From Dirofilaria immitis (lineage: Eukaryota > Nematoda > Chromadorea > Rhabditida > Onchocercidae), in the NCBI GenBank assembly GCA_024305405.1, contig JAKNDB010000105.1, positions 558,001 through 622,000 on the forward strand: a stretch of 64,000 bases of DNA. Direction: 5' to 3'. The notes beneath the pieces are model-generated. The model ran no database searches. It saw nothing but the letters and a program-made list of their open reading frames with translations, and had not been told where the DNA came from. The position numbers and the translations under genes are program-made. How positions within the stretch are numbered: the first letter of the stretch is position 1; each line of letters opens with the position of its first letter. Shown in pieces: positions 53,119 through 64,000 of the stretch.

Positions 53119-56100
53119 TCAACTACTCTCAAGTGCTTGTGATTCGAAATATTCATAATTTTGCAAAAGTTCTTGAAGAAGTTGAGCATGCTTAGATGCA
53201 TATGTTATGGCATGTAGAATAGGTAAGAAGGGAACGATGATATGATGATTCTTCGGTATTGAATTTATTTGCATCGAATTTTTACTCATTTCATCGCTTG
53301 AACCTTACAATATAAAAAAGTATGAATGCACAGAATAGAATCAATTTCAATTATTTGTTTTTATAAAACCATTTTTATTTCATTAATCTTAGATTCATAT
53401 GTTGCAATTTTCATCAAATAATAAATGATATGAATTGAGTGATATGAATTAGCAGAAGCTTGTTCTGTTATATATGTATTGATAACTTAGTTATAAATTA
53501 AATAAATTCGCGATTTTGAGAAACGAACATTCAGGAAGGAGAAATAGGTAGACGGATCATTTAATATCTATGCTCTAAAAAACCCGAGTAGCTCTGATAA
53601 AGTTAATAAAAACATAGTCATAGAGATTTACCTTCAACTTGGGTAAGATCTTCTGGTGAATAAGGATCAAATGAGACTGGCTTTACTATTGTTGGAAGCA
53701 ATTCCACTTTGCATTTTTCATTCAGTTCTCCTGTTGCATATGAGGAAATTGCCATATCTTGTCCACAGTAACAGTATGAATCAATCTAATTATTTAAATG
53801 GATTATTATATTTGAGATCTTATGTAATGAACTGATTCAATAAGAGTAGCACGTATCAGGAATGATTCAAACTATTCAGAAGACGAGTTTGCTGATCATG
53901 ATGGAGCGAGATAGCGATCATAACTGTAGCATATTTGCCATAATTGCTTTTAGATTTGGAAAAATGTATGAATCAATGTGGGACAAAAATATTATACAAG
54001 AAAAATGAAGTGATTGTCAATAGGAGAAGTCAACAGGATCTTATAAGTCTATGAGAGTATGATCATCATCTTACCGGAATAATATCTGTAGATGAGGAAT
54101 CTCTTCAGCTGTAAGTAATTTTTTACACCGATAGATTCAACTGATTTGATCTGAAAAAATTCTTAATTGTAATGAAAAAAATAAAAATTAATTAAATTAT
54201 CCGCAGATATATGAAAGGAAAACCATATTTTACGATTGAAATCTCTTCACGGATCTTTGATGCGACCACTTTCGTACTAAAAACTATCAAAAAAGTATAA
54301 AGAAATCAAACAATATGAAGTTTTCTGTCACTTTAAGATATATGATCAAATACACTGTATTGCAATTTGATTTTGATTAAAATTATAAGTTATTGATATT
54401 ATCATACCGTAGTATCGCGTGATTTCTCTGATTTCTCTAAAGATAGTTGTAATTTTGGCTGAAAATTGAAAATAAATGTCAGATGAATATTCTCGCCACT
54501 CCATAAAGATGTTTTTTTTAGAAACTTTAACTGTCAAATATAAGCTAATGAAGTATATCATCCAATTGCAACACTATAGATTATCAGTCTTTTAAAGGCC
54601 ATATGACTACTTCCGCTGATCTATTGGATAATGGATAGGACGAAACCTCACAATGCTTACCGATTCTTTATGCCTTCGGATAATTGCAGGTGGATAATTT
54701 TCACTTGAATATTGACTTCTGCTCTTCTCCTATATTGATTCAATAATTTGAAGAACTGATAAAGTAACCATAAGAATCATTTTTAATACTTTAGATGCAA
54801 TTAATAGCATCTTCTGGATATAAAGAAGAAAATGTTGAAATTTTTTCAAAAAGAAAATTACCGATGAAGAAATTGATGAGCCAGTTTCCAATGTCTCGGC
54901 ACAACTGTAAAAAGTATGATTAAAAATAAGTGATAAACTTTACATCAACATAAAATTTATTATTGGAATACAAAAGTGATTATATTAAGAGGAGACATAA
55001 AAAGAACCAACGATGGCGAATAAGTTTTAATTTTTTTGATATACTGGATATATCCTAAAAAAGATTTCTTTAATAAGAAGCACAGTGGTTAAGAAATGAA
55101 TTATAACTGCAGGACACAATAGCAATGAATTGATGAAATTAAAATATATGTATCTAAATCATAAAAATGTTAAAATCATTGAAAACAATGATAATAATAA
55201 TTTCTCTTACAATTCCTCTTTTATTATTATTTTTTAATAATTTGATTTTGTCATAATTTTTACAAAAGAAATAAAGACTATTTTATCCATTCATTCACTC
55301 TTTTGTAAATTAAATGATAAATTTTTATGATTTTAAAATATAAAATAATCTATGAATCAAAATTGCACATTATCAAAGTCATATATTGAATTATTACAAA
55401 ACATTCAAGCAAATACTGAAAATTAAATAGATAAATCAATCAAGAAGAGAATTGACTAGAAAGATTAAAATAAGATAACATAATATAAATTAAATATAAA
55501 TGTCAAAGATGACTCAAAACTGAACAAGAAAATGAGAACATAAAAATTTGGCAGCATTCATTTTTCGTCATCTCGCTCTATAAATTTTGAAACAGTGTGT
55601 TTTTGATATTAAACGAACCGATTTAGTTGACAAGAACTTGTTGCCAGAGGTTTCACTGGAAGTGATGTACCTCTTTTTCCTGAACCGAAGAGTTTTTTCC
55701 TGTACAAGAAAGCTAAATAAATGGTTTAAAAATATTCACATTGTACCATAATTAGAAATTTTTTTCACTTCTGAATGCCAATTCTGTGACGTTGTTATAA
55801 TGATAAAGATTTATCGAGATCAGACAACTGGTTCAAAAATATTGATTTTCTCTCATCAGTATAACTATTCTACTAAAATTATGAAAAATATTGCTATTTC
55901 AACTTTATTATGGAAATTATGACGAACATATTCGAATGATATAGAATCATTTACATGTGTGAGACATGTTTCGGTGACATCACCTGTCGGGATATCTGAA
56001 AACGTCCTCTCCTTTTAAATGGTAATCGTTCTGCTAATTCCATTTGCTTCTCCAGACTTATCTTTTACGGCCTCTTTCCTACAATTTAATTCCAAATTTA

Positions 56101-56518
56101 TGCTTTAAGGACATTATAGAGTTTTCCTGACGTAACAAAATTCGAGAAAGAAACAGCAAAAATTTCTAGGATTTTCATTATTTATTTAACTGATAATAAT
56201 ATATTATCTACATCCATAATAAGTTCTTGAAGTCGACATAAAATCAACTATTACTACTTATTAAAGATACCCGAAAATGCTTACTTCGAGATTTTATCTA
56301 TATCGAAATGTCCAAGTTAACTTGGATCATTTATTCTCTCACACTTATTAATATAATTTTTTCGATATATTGACAAATTATTATTGTGAATTTAAACGAA
56401 CAAACATGATACACGAAATGAAATACCTTTTTCTTGCGAAAGTAATGAAATAAAAGAGACCAGTTGCAACAGTAGCGCATATTCCGATAGTGATTATTAC
56501 CGCTGTATTGCTTCTCAT
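53119..56518 (-). CDS. Unrecognised single-pass membrane protein
   Basis: Minus-strand exons fit in phase: 56518-56427, 55699-55619, 54904-54862, 54729-54661, 54458-54408, then 53785-53632 and 53303-53119 (TGA). One or two small exons between 54290 and 54060 are probable but unresolved, because each has an in-frame stop as given. The start MRSNTAVIITIGICATVATG leads a single hydrophobic helix (about residues 5-27) followed by basic FARK...KK, so the bulk likely faces the cytoplasm on an N-terminal anchor. The middle is Ser/Lys-rich and low in complexity (KSRSQYSSENYPPAIIRRHK, KLQLSLEKSEKSRD). The C-terminal part is ordered: IVPFLPILHAITYASKHAQL, then LLQELLQNYEYFES. No family recognised. A signal-anchored protein of the mitochondrial outer membrane or ER is conceivable, but that is speculation. 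Confidence 0.65.
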
Positions 56519-57850
56519 GCTTAGCTTTGCTTTGAAAAACTATTTCTAAACGAATCGTGGGATGAATAATTCATTTCTTTGCATTTCTATTTTGTAAATA
56601 TGAATTACGAAACTAAAATTTATGGAAAATGTAGTAATTCCAATGCTAGTTTCATCTTCATCTTCTACTCCTTTAAAATAATTTTAAGCAGAAATGGATT
56701 TTATGCATTACTTATAAATATTCTTCTTACTTCTTACGCACGACACTTTTGAAGCATTCTCAAATATTTAACTATCCGATTGAAATGGATCTTTATAAAA
56801 TTTATAGATTTGATTTCATTTGAAATATAGTTTTCAAATGTAATTTTTTTTACTTATTCAGCCAAAGAATTATTTAATTTTTAGTCTTTATCAAGTGATA
56901 CTTATTCATTCCCATAGTCAATAAGGAATCCTCCGATGTGTATATATTTGTAAATATGATAATAGTTTGAAATAAAGAAAATGAAAGATTCAGAATTTTG
57001 CGATACATATTTTTAGAAATCTTTTTGGGTTGTATATGTTTCTGTTGCATTTAAAACATATTATTTCTTCATATCATTGATTTTCCGAAAGAACTTTCCA
57101 AAGCATATTAACCATTAAGTTGCATATTTTCGAAACAAATTTTTCTCACTAAGTTGATTTTTAGACTTCTTGCTTGAACTATTCCGAAAATATAAAATTT
57201 TACTTTAATTAATTAAATCATTAATTAAAAAGGAAAAATCAAGAAAGCAAGAAGTACAAACCTAATTCTGATAGGAGCATGGAAAGAAGATAATCCTAGA
57301 CAATCTCAATGGATAATGAGGAAAGATTTAAAAGCAATTACCTAAGGAATAATATAGACCGATCGGCACGAAATTACAATGAAAAATAACGTTCAGAACT
57401 GCCAAATCATTTTAACCGATTCACTTATTTTGCTTTCTAATATAATTTAAAAGGCAATACGATTTCATGATTTAAAAATATATTATTTTACAATCTATTT
57501 CATATTGCAAATTTCTAACAATTCTCATTATTTCAGACTTTCCGGGAAAGAGCAAATTGGAATATTTGCAATTTATAGTCTTTGATAGCTCTTTCATCTA
57601 ACAGATTAGATCTCCGCTATCTTATATCCATCTTACGACTAAATTATTTTTAACTGATTGATTTCTCCACTAAGACAAAAGAAGAAAAGTAGTTCATATG
57701 GTTTAGATCATTCTACATCGCAAATCTAATCTGCCGGAGTAAAATCAAATGTAAATTTTATCGAAAACTAGCCGAAAAGGCTTTTCTACTCATCTATTAT
57801 TCTTCCCTCCTATTTTACTCCTTTTCATGCTTAAATCTGGCTTCCACTAG
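56519..57850. other. Noncoding stretch
   Basis: This 1.3-kb interval upstream of the minus-strand membrane-protein gene should contain its promoter. One acceptor-like site near 57538 opens two short frames, but I could not link them to other exons. Confidence 0.4.
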
Positions 57851-58074
57851 AAAGAAAAGATGAGATTATAATACTTTTCAAAGATGAAAAGATACCACAG
57901 CGGATGAAAGCAGTTTTAAAACGACGGTTAGCATTACTATGTTATGCTTTTGGACCTCATGTTTTTTATAAAGTCAGGTATTTCTCATCAAAATAAGAAA
58001 GACTACTCCTCATTTAACGAAAATACTTTTATGATTTCAGAACTCCCAATTCTCTTCATATCATTCCCATCTAA
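57851..58074 (+). CDS. Possible last two exons of an unidentified gene
   Basis: Exon 57851-57977 follows acceptor CCACTAG, reads KDEIIILFKDEKIPQRMKA and ends in ...LLCYAFGPHVFYKV at a GTATTT donor. Exon 58041-58074 follows TTTCAG and closes in phase with TPNSLHIIPI and TAA. Both splice sites and the phase agree, which is unlikely by chance but not impossible at this length. No upstream exon was located and no family recognised. It ends about 425 bp before the macro-domain gene. Confidence 0.35.
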
Positions 58075-58218
58075 CGCAAGTGCGTATATAACTTCTTTCT
58101 TTCGTCATTTCAATCTTTAATATGTAATATGTTAGAAATTGTAAATTACAATGTTATTGTAATTATATAACGATGATTTACGCAAATGCATTGATGTTCC
58201 ATACTTGGCTACCTTTAC

Positions 58219-58329
58219 TTGATAGATCTTCACAAGTTTCACATCAGGAACTAGAAAATATTTCCAGAATGGATGACAAAATGCTGTACATATCAACAAT
58301 ACACAATAAACTGCATACGCCAATAACAT
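58219..58329 (-). CDS. Possible signal-peptide exon
   Basis: The frame starts MLLAYAVYCVLLICTAFCHP, which resembles a secretory signal with a cleavable region after the Cys, and reaches a GTAAAG donor at 58218. A TATATAAG string lies about 14 bp before the ATG. No second exon was found, so this may be a chance frame. Confidence 0.2.
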
Positions 58330-58499
58330 ACAATGAACTTATATAACTGGGACCAAATGTTTCGTAAAAACTTGATCCGGCCGTATTAAGTAGAACACAA
58401 AAAAATGGACCAGATTTTTGTTGACGTTGTTCATTACGTTTTAGGAATAGAACAGCGGGCCTAATATTTTCTTAGTTTTAGATTTGTCTTTTTGCAGGA

Positions 58500-59775
58500 A
58501 TGCAAGACGTATTTATGAGTAGACTTGGTGCTTTGTCAGTTGTAGGTTAGTTTTTAAGCTGTATTTCCCCATTCTAAAATTGTAAAATTTTTTTTTAATT
58601 AAGTAATAATTTAAAAGTGCGATTATTCTTTAGTTTGCTAATAGAACATGATGTAGGAAGTCAAACTCTACTTGTACGACTAAGTAAATTATCCTCAGAC
58701 AACGTTATATCGTAGGAATTTGACGCTCCGTATAAAATGAATTAGTAATTCTTGATGGTGAATTGATAACCTTTAGGAAGGATAGCAATGGTGAAAAAGT
58801 GGGATGAGACGATCACAGTTGCTGAATTCACAAAATCAAACAATCCGCTTGCTAGACTTATTGCTCTTGACAAGGGCGATATCACCAAGTTGGAAATCGA
58901 TGCCATCGTCAACGCTGCTAACAGCTCTCTTTTAGGCGGTATATTGCTTTCTTCTAGAACTGTTCAAATAATTCCAGGCCTTTACTTTTTAATTAACGAA
59001 AAACTACAGCATTTAATGCTGCTCCATTTATTTTCACGTTTATTCAAGGTGGTGGAGTCGATGGAGCTATTCACCGTGCGGCAGGCCGACGTTTATATGA
59101 TGAATGCAAAAACTGAATGGTTGCAGAGTTGGGGAAGCTAAAATAACAGGAGCTTACGATATGAAACATATCAAACATATGTTTTTAAAATGGATATCCA
59201 CTTTTCTGTCAAAAATGTTTTTATTCTTTATCAGATTTTGTTTTCAGATATAATACATACGGTAGGTCCTCAAGTTTACTCTGAAGTTACTGAAGATCAG
59301 CGGAATCTGTTGAAATCTTGCTACATTGAGTCCCTAAAAATCGCTGCTGCCAAGAATTTGAGAACTATTGTAAGTAATTGGTTTTTGAAGTTTAAAGAAT
59401 AATTTGAAATTTGAAGTTTCTATGGACAGTTCACTCACTTTTATTTATTGTCTTATTATGCATTAAACATTTCAGGCTTTCCCATGTATTTCGACAGGCG
59501 TGTATGGTTATCCAAATGATGATGCATGTAACGTTGTTGTTACTTCAATTTTGGCGTGGCTGGAAGAAAACAAGAACAAAGTAAGGGTTTTTTTCAATCT
59601 GTTTCAAGTTTTAACGGTTTTCTTTTAATATTAATGCAGTGTTTTTTCCAAAATAAAGAGAAATGGCGTGATATGTAGGTCAATGAATTTCTAGATTGAC
59701 AGAATAATCTTCGTCACGTTTTTGGACAAGGATTACGATTTGTACGAAAAATGCTTGAAGGAAAGGCTGGCTTGA
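58500..59775 (+). CDS. MacroD-type macro-domain ADP-ribosyl hydrolase
   Basis: Family role: hydrolysis of mono-ADP-ribose from proteins and of O-acetyl-ADP-ribose. Exons: 58500-58545, 58777-58938, 59049 to about 59180, 59248-59369, 59476-59580 and 59695-59775 (TGA). I chose ATG 58500, 2 bp after acceptor TTTTTGCAG, because its exon joins in phase to the one holding the internal ATG 58788. This adds MQDVFMSRLGALSVVGRIA, an Arg-containing amphipathic start that could be a mitochondrial leader. Ligand-binding motifs are intact: KGDITKLEIDAIVNAAN, GGGGVDGAIHRAAG, IIHTVGP and STGVYGYP. The end IDRIIFVTF also fits the family. One A is missing at 59108-59112 (A5 for A6); without it the frame stops inside the domain. 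The donor of the third exon, near 59180, is poorly defined. Confidence 0.92.
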
Positions 59776-59800
59776 GTATGAAAAGAAATGTTCGTAATGA

Positions 59801-59806
59801 AATAAA
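59801..59806 (+). terminator. Polyadenylation signal of the macro-domain gene
   Basis: AATAAA 26 nt after the stop codon, followed by a T-rich tract. This is the best-placed signal in the window. Confidence 0.6.
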
Positions 59807-59810
59807 ATTT

Positions 59811-59833
59811 TTTTCTCTCTCTTTCTCTCTCTA
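59811..59833 (+). repeat. CT microsatellite
   Basis: Short TCTCTCTTTCTCTCTCT tract directly after the polyadenylation signal. Confidence 0.6.
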
Positions 59834-60824
59834 TTATTCTGTTATCAAAAATTACTGAACTTAAGAGTTGTAAATCCTACTTTTTGTTAGCATTTTTTGG
59901 GAATTTTCCAGTGTGTTGTATATTAATTTTGATGCATGTCTCGGAAATTATTATTCGTCCTTAACATTAACTTCTTCTTATTTATATTATAGAGGTTTCT
60001 AAAGAAGTTGCGGGACTAAAGATCGTATGATTTTTATTGCATTTCGTAAAAACTAAAAGATTTAGAAAGCTAATTGTATTTAGATGGTTACCAGAATTTT
60101 TTAATTTGCAACGGAAATAAATTTTAAAGCATTCTAAAACATAATGCACTTACAAAAGAATAAGTGGTAAGTTTGCCTTATTTTGTTACAAGCAAAAGCA
60201 TAATCTATTAGAATGAAAAATGAATTTGTGTGCAATTTATCATACTTTAAGTAGATCAGTTTGATTTGGAATTTTAATGAAATTTGTTAGTGGTATCTAA
60301 TTTCATATTAAAGTTTCCAAAATCCTTTCAGTTAAGCATTTTTATTTTTGCATATTCGTGTTGTAGTTTAATAGTTCAAGCGTCATTTTATAGTTTATGT
60401 TGTGATGGTATCACTGTTACTGATAGATAAATATAGCATTGTGTGAAAAAAATGTAAACTTTTCAAAAATCTCGATTATATGTAATACTACCATTGAGAA
60501 TAGTGTTGTAAGCATGTTTGTTTTGCGTTTCTTATTAATTATGTATGATGTATAAACTTTGCAATTTACAACTTTTATCCCTTAATAAAAATGAATGGAG
60601 ACTTTCTTATTTTCTTTTTAAAGAGCATTCTGCAATTACTCTAAAAGTGGATTTACTTCTGACATATTCCGAATGAAAAATAAGTTTGATTTTAATATTA
60701 ATTTGAAGACGAGAAATAGGCTTGCAGTTTGGTTTACATTGCAAGTCAACATTCTGATGTTGGGAGATATCCGAAAATAAGATAGATGTTATTGTCTGTT
60801 TTTGATTGTTGAGGGCTGTTTTTA

Positions 60825-63800
60825 ATGGCAGAACAGATTATTAATTTGAATGTTGGCGGGCATAGATTTGCGACTTCGCGACAAACTTTGACATGGATAC
60901 CGGACACATTTTTCACAAGGTTGGTTACTAATTAATTTTTCGTATGAACCACAAGAACTTTTTGATTTCTTGTGAAATCATGAAAGACATTGAAAGAGTT
61001 CTAATTATTTTCTCGTCAAGAAAAGATTTCATAAGGTGCTGTAATTGGAGGTGCATTTCTCAAATTACTAATGTCAAAGTTCATTTGATTCCGTTTATTT
61101 ATTAATTGCTTACGATTATGGGATTTTTGTGCTTTTCTGCAACTGAGCTTTTCGACGCAATATTATTTCAGCTTATTGAGTGGAAGAATTCCTACTATAC
61201 GCGATGAAACAGACGCGGTAAATTTTTTCGCTGTTTCAACTGAATTCTTAATCTGATTTACATTAGCGATTTTTTCCTTTTTCCGTATCTTCAATTAACG
61301 GAATTACCAAATTCTTGAAATCAGCTTACCATTACATTTAATTGTTCCGAAGAAGGATTTTCTTTGCTTTGCTATTTAATATTTTTCGTTTATATTTGTA
61401 CAGTTTTGATACTTTTAAGAAGTGCATTTACGAATTGTTTCACTATACTAATATTTTCAGGTCTTCATTGATCGAGATCCAGAAATGTTTCGAGTAATTT
61501 TAAATTATCTACGAACAAAACAAATAAATTTAAGGTAAAATTATCTTCCGAGTAATTTTCTCCAGAATTCTCTTTTTCTTTACTTTTATAACCTCGCTTA
61601 TTTGTTTATATTATTATTTATACGTAATGAATTTTTAGCGGAGTGAGTCTGACAAATTTGAAACATGAAGCGCAATACTATGGCTTGGGGCCTCTAGTTA
61701 AACGATTAACATTGTGCGAAGAATTAGATGAATGTGCTTGTGGCGATGTACTTTTTAATGCTTATCTACCCCCACCTGTGTTGCCCTTAAATGAAGGTAC
61801 GTTTTGCAGTTTGATGAAATTTAACTAAGCCAAAAGATTCTACATGTTATTCCAGTCAAATTCTCTTTCCATTCAGTTCACAAAAATTTTGAAATTTATA
61901 TTTTAAGAGGTAGAGTGATGAGGATTTATTCATTCTCACTTAAAGCCGTTATTTCGAGTTTCAAAAATTGGTTTAGCAAAACTATGCTTTCAAGGTTATT
62001 CATTTTCATCATCAAGTTCTTCGAGAAACAATCAGAATTCGATGGATCTGTCATCAGGTTCACGTGACTTAGTTTCGGTTTCCTTTCCTTCCTTCACTCT
62101 CACAAACTAAGTGAACATATATTAGTGCCTGCAGTTGGAATGATACCAAATAGTTCTGCGTTTAGAGCATCACAACAGCCACGTTTGCTCCCAAGCATGG
62201 AAGCTAAATTTCAGGTGATGATCAAAATTATGTGGATAAAACCTGTAATTATAATCCAAATAAATTTAACTCGATTATTTATTCTTTTCGAATTTGTCTA
62301 ACGCATGCAAAAGCTACCGTATATAAATGTGAAAAAGTGTATATTTTCAAGCTTAATGAATGAACGAATGTAAAAGACTGCTTAAATATTAGCAGAATTG
62401 GAGAAATCTTTATTATGTTATATAAGATTTCATGAATGGAAAATTAAAAATATACGAAATCTTTTATTCGTTCCAGGTCCCGTATGCTATGGATGCACTG
62501 GTCGGCAAGGTTATGAAGTGCAATCCGAGTTTGCAAACAAAATTGCCTTCATTTACTGAAAATCATACAAGTGAAAGTAAATTCTGATTCGTTTTATATG
62601 CTCTCATTTTAAACTCATTTTGAAGATCTAGATTCAAAATTTCCAGTCAGTGCAGCAAAATCGAAAGCAGCAAGTTTATCGGTGGAAAGTAGCAGCAACA
62701 TGTCAAGGGACGCACCGCAACATTTGCCTACGCATGTTCCAACAGTTAGCTCAGATTTCATGGTATATCTCAAATTCTTCCTCCTAAAAAGATTTCTTAG
62801 TTTATCGAGCCACTATTTTTAGATATATACTCCATAAAATTTTAGGCTCAACTTCTTTAGTACCTATCAAGTTGTAGTCTCTCTACGTTGATAATTGAAA
62901 TGTTTCATTACAAGTTTCAGCATATACTAAAACTTTAGCAGAGACAAATTTAAATACTTTCAGTAGTGATTTATTGAAATTTAAATAATGATTTCTAAGA
63001 TGCAATTATTCCAGAGCGTACATAATGTTTGCAGTTATCAAAATCTCATTAAAAGAGTTCGTTTGAGTTGACCCGTCAGGTAATGATTTAAATTAGCTTA
63101 ATTTTCATGAAATGAATCGCTAGAAAGTGCTTCATTATATTCATTTAATTTATACTATGATACATTACTTTGCTCATTATTATAAACTTTTCTGTTCATT
63201 TTTTTTGTTTTTGATTATGGCATTGATGACCCCTAAGTAAAATAAGTAGATCTCTGTTAGACCATGGTAATTTGCTGATAAACTCCAATCCGGTACCATT
63301 CATCCCAACATTATCAAAGCGCTTGAATTGAAATTATTGAAAGAATAGAACCGATTGTAGTTTTCAATTTAATTCCAGCTGAAAGAGGAACTATCGTTAT
63401 TAATGCGTTATTCTGCTCGGATGTCTGATCAGTTATCAGAGCCATTACGGGTTCGAGTAATTCGAGCTCATTATAACGCAGTTGCCGTCGGCTATTCAAA
63501 CTTTGTCTGTTGTTACAGGTACTGCTCATTTATGCACTATTAGTTTCTGTCCCATTAATTTCGAAAAATTTTTGTTTGAGAATAACTTATTCAGATCAGA
63601 ATTATCCAAGATTGGAATTATCCAAACTTTTACATGCATTCGAAAGATAAACTGTCCTCTGAAAAAGGTAATACAACTGTTGTTTTAAATTTCCAACTCT
63701 TTTATACTTGTCAGCAAGAACGATTTCAAAAATTTCATGTGTAGAATGAAGGAAAGTTTGGGTTGGCAGCAGCTGTATATGTCACCACGTATGGATGCTG

Positions 63801-63923
63801 TTGTTCGTCATGTGGCACTGTATGCAAAATTTGGCGAAAAAATGTTGGCTGTTTCATTAACTAATAATATAATATATTTATGGAATATTTCGGAAGGCGA
63901 TGCTGATTTTGGAACCAAAATTG
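60825..63923 (+). CDS. KCTD3/SHKBP1-like BTB-WD40 protein (3' end outside the window)
   Basis: Exons: 60825-60919, 61172-61217, 61461-61534, 61639-61796, 62135-62214, 62477-62576, 62647-62762, 63015-63079, 63379-63518 and 63745-63923, continuing beyond the edge. The N-terminus is a T1-type BTB/POZ fold: [64 protein letters not shown] Ser-rich linker follows, then the start of the WD40-like part: [42 protein letters not shown]. This order is that of KCTD3/SHKBP1. Vertebrate KCTD3 regulates HCN3 channels and SHKBP1 binds CIN85; BTB proteins of this class often join Cullin-3 ligases, but the role here is unknown. Exon 63015-63079 needs one extra base (63062-63065) to stay open and keep phase. 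Confidence 0.92.
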
Positions 63924-64000
63924 GTGATTTTTTTGATTTTTTGTTGGTTGTGATTTATATAAATTGCGGAAGTTTAAAAATCGTAAAATATTAATATAAA

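Larger units (their letters stand above)
59776..60824. other. Intergenic region between macro-domain and BTB genes
   Basis: AT-rich, about 1 kb. It contains the polyadenylation signal and CT repeat listed separately. No coding signal. Confidence 0.6.

Overview
The window reads as nuclear DNA of a nematode, most probably a filarial (onchocercid, clade III) worm. The DNA is strongly AT-rich. Genes are broken into many small exons with the nematode acceptor consensus TTTCAG, several first coding exons have an acceptor 2-15 nt before the start codon (as expected for spliced-leader trans-splicing), and a muscle-type nematode myosin heavy chain lies on the + strand. The species assignment is inference.

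Layout. (1) 187-3687 (+): 3' part of a gene with ASPM/SPD-2/Hydin-type beta domains, probably the centriolar scaffold SPD-2/CEP192. (2) 4931-5367 (+): two exons of an unrecognised gene. (3) 5508-12409 (+): a complete RBM19/Mrd1 (C. elegans RBD-1) gene, 18 exons and six RRMs. (4) 12410-18546: noncoding, with small repeats. (5) 18547-32141 (+): a complete sarcomeric myosin II heavy chain, 39 exons, about 1,960 residues. (6) 32142-45100: a 13-kb gene desert. (7) 45101-46580 (-): a small unrecognised four-exon gene with a duplicated motif. (8) 50640-50843 (+): a start-less, 3'-truncated histone H4 copy. (9) 53119-56518 (-): an unrecognised single-pass membrane protein. (10) 57851-58329: two weak gene fragments. 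(11) 58500-59775 (+): a MacroD-type macro-domain hydrolase with a possible mitochondrial leader. (12) 60825 to the right edge (+): a KCTD3/SHKBP1-like BTB-WD40 protein, cut by the window.

I worked out exon boundaries by hand from splice sites, reading phase and family alignment. This exposed the main technical feature of the window. At least eight conserved coding exons of the myosin, seven positions in RBM19, and single positions in the macro-domain, KCTD3-like and small orphan genes each lack one base, usually in a run of A, G or T. With one base restored at each site, every intron phase closes. The deficits almost all go the same way and hit essential genes, so they look like homopolymer undercalls in the assembly rather than gene decay. 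Gene models made directly from this sequence will be fragmented.

The genes do not form one pathway. They are housekeeping functions (rRNA processing, centrosome, ADP-ribose metabolism), a muscle structural gene, a BTB-WD40 adaptor and two orphans. I did not find a convincing new multi-gene system. The most unusual structures are a 29-bp perfect inverted repeat that includes a splice acceptor of RBM19, a hairpin in a GC-AG intron of the same gene, the H4 relic, and the orphan gene with the repeated HRGFT-KARE motif.
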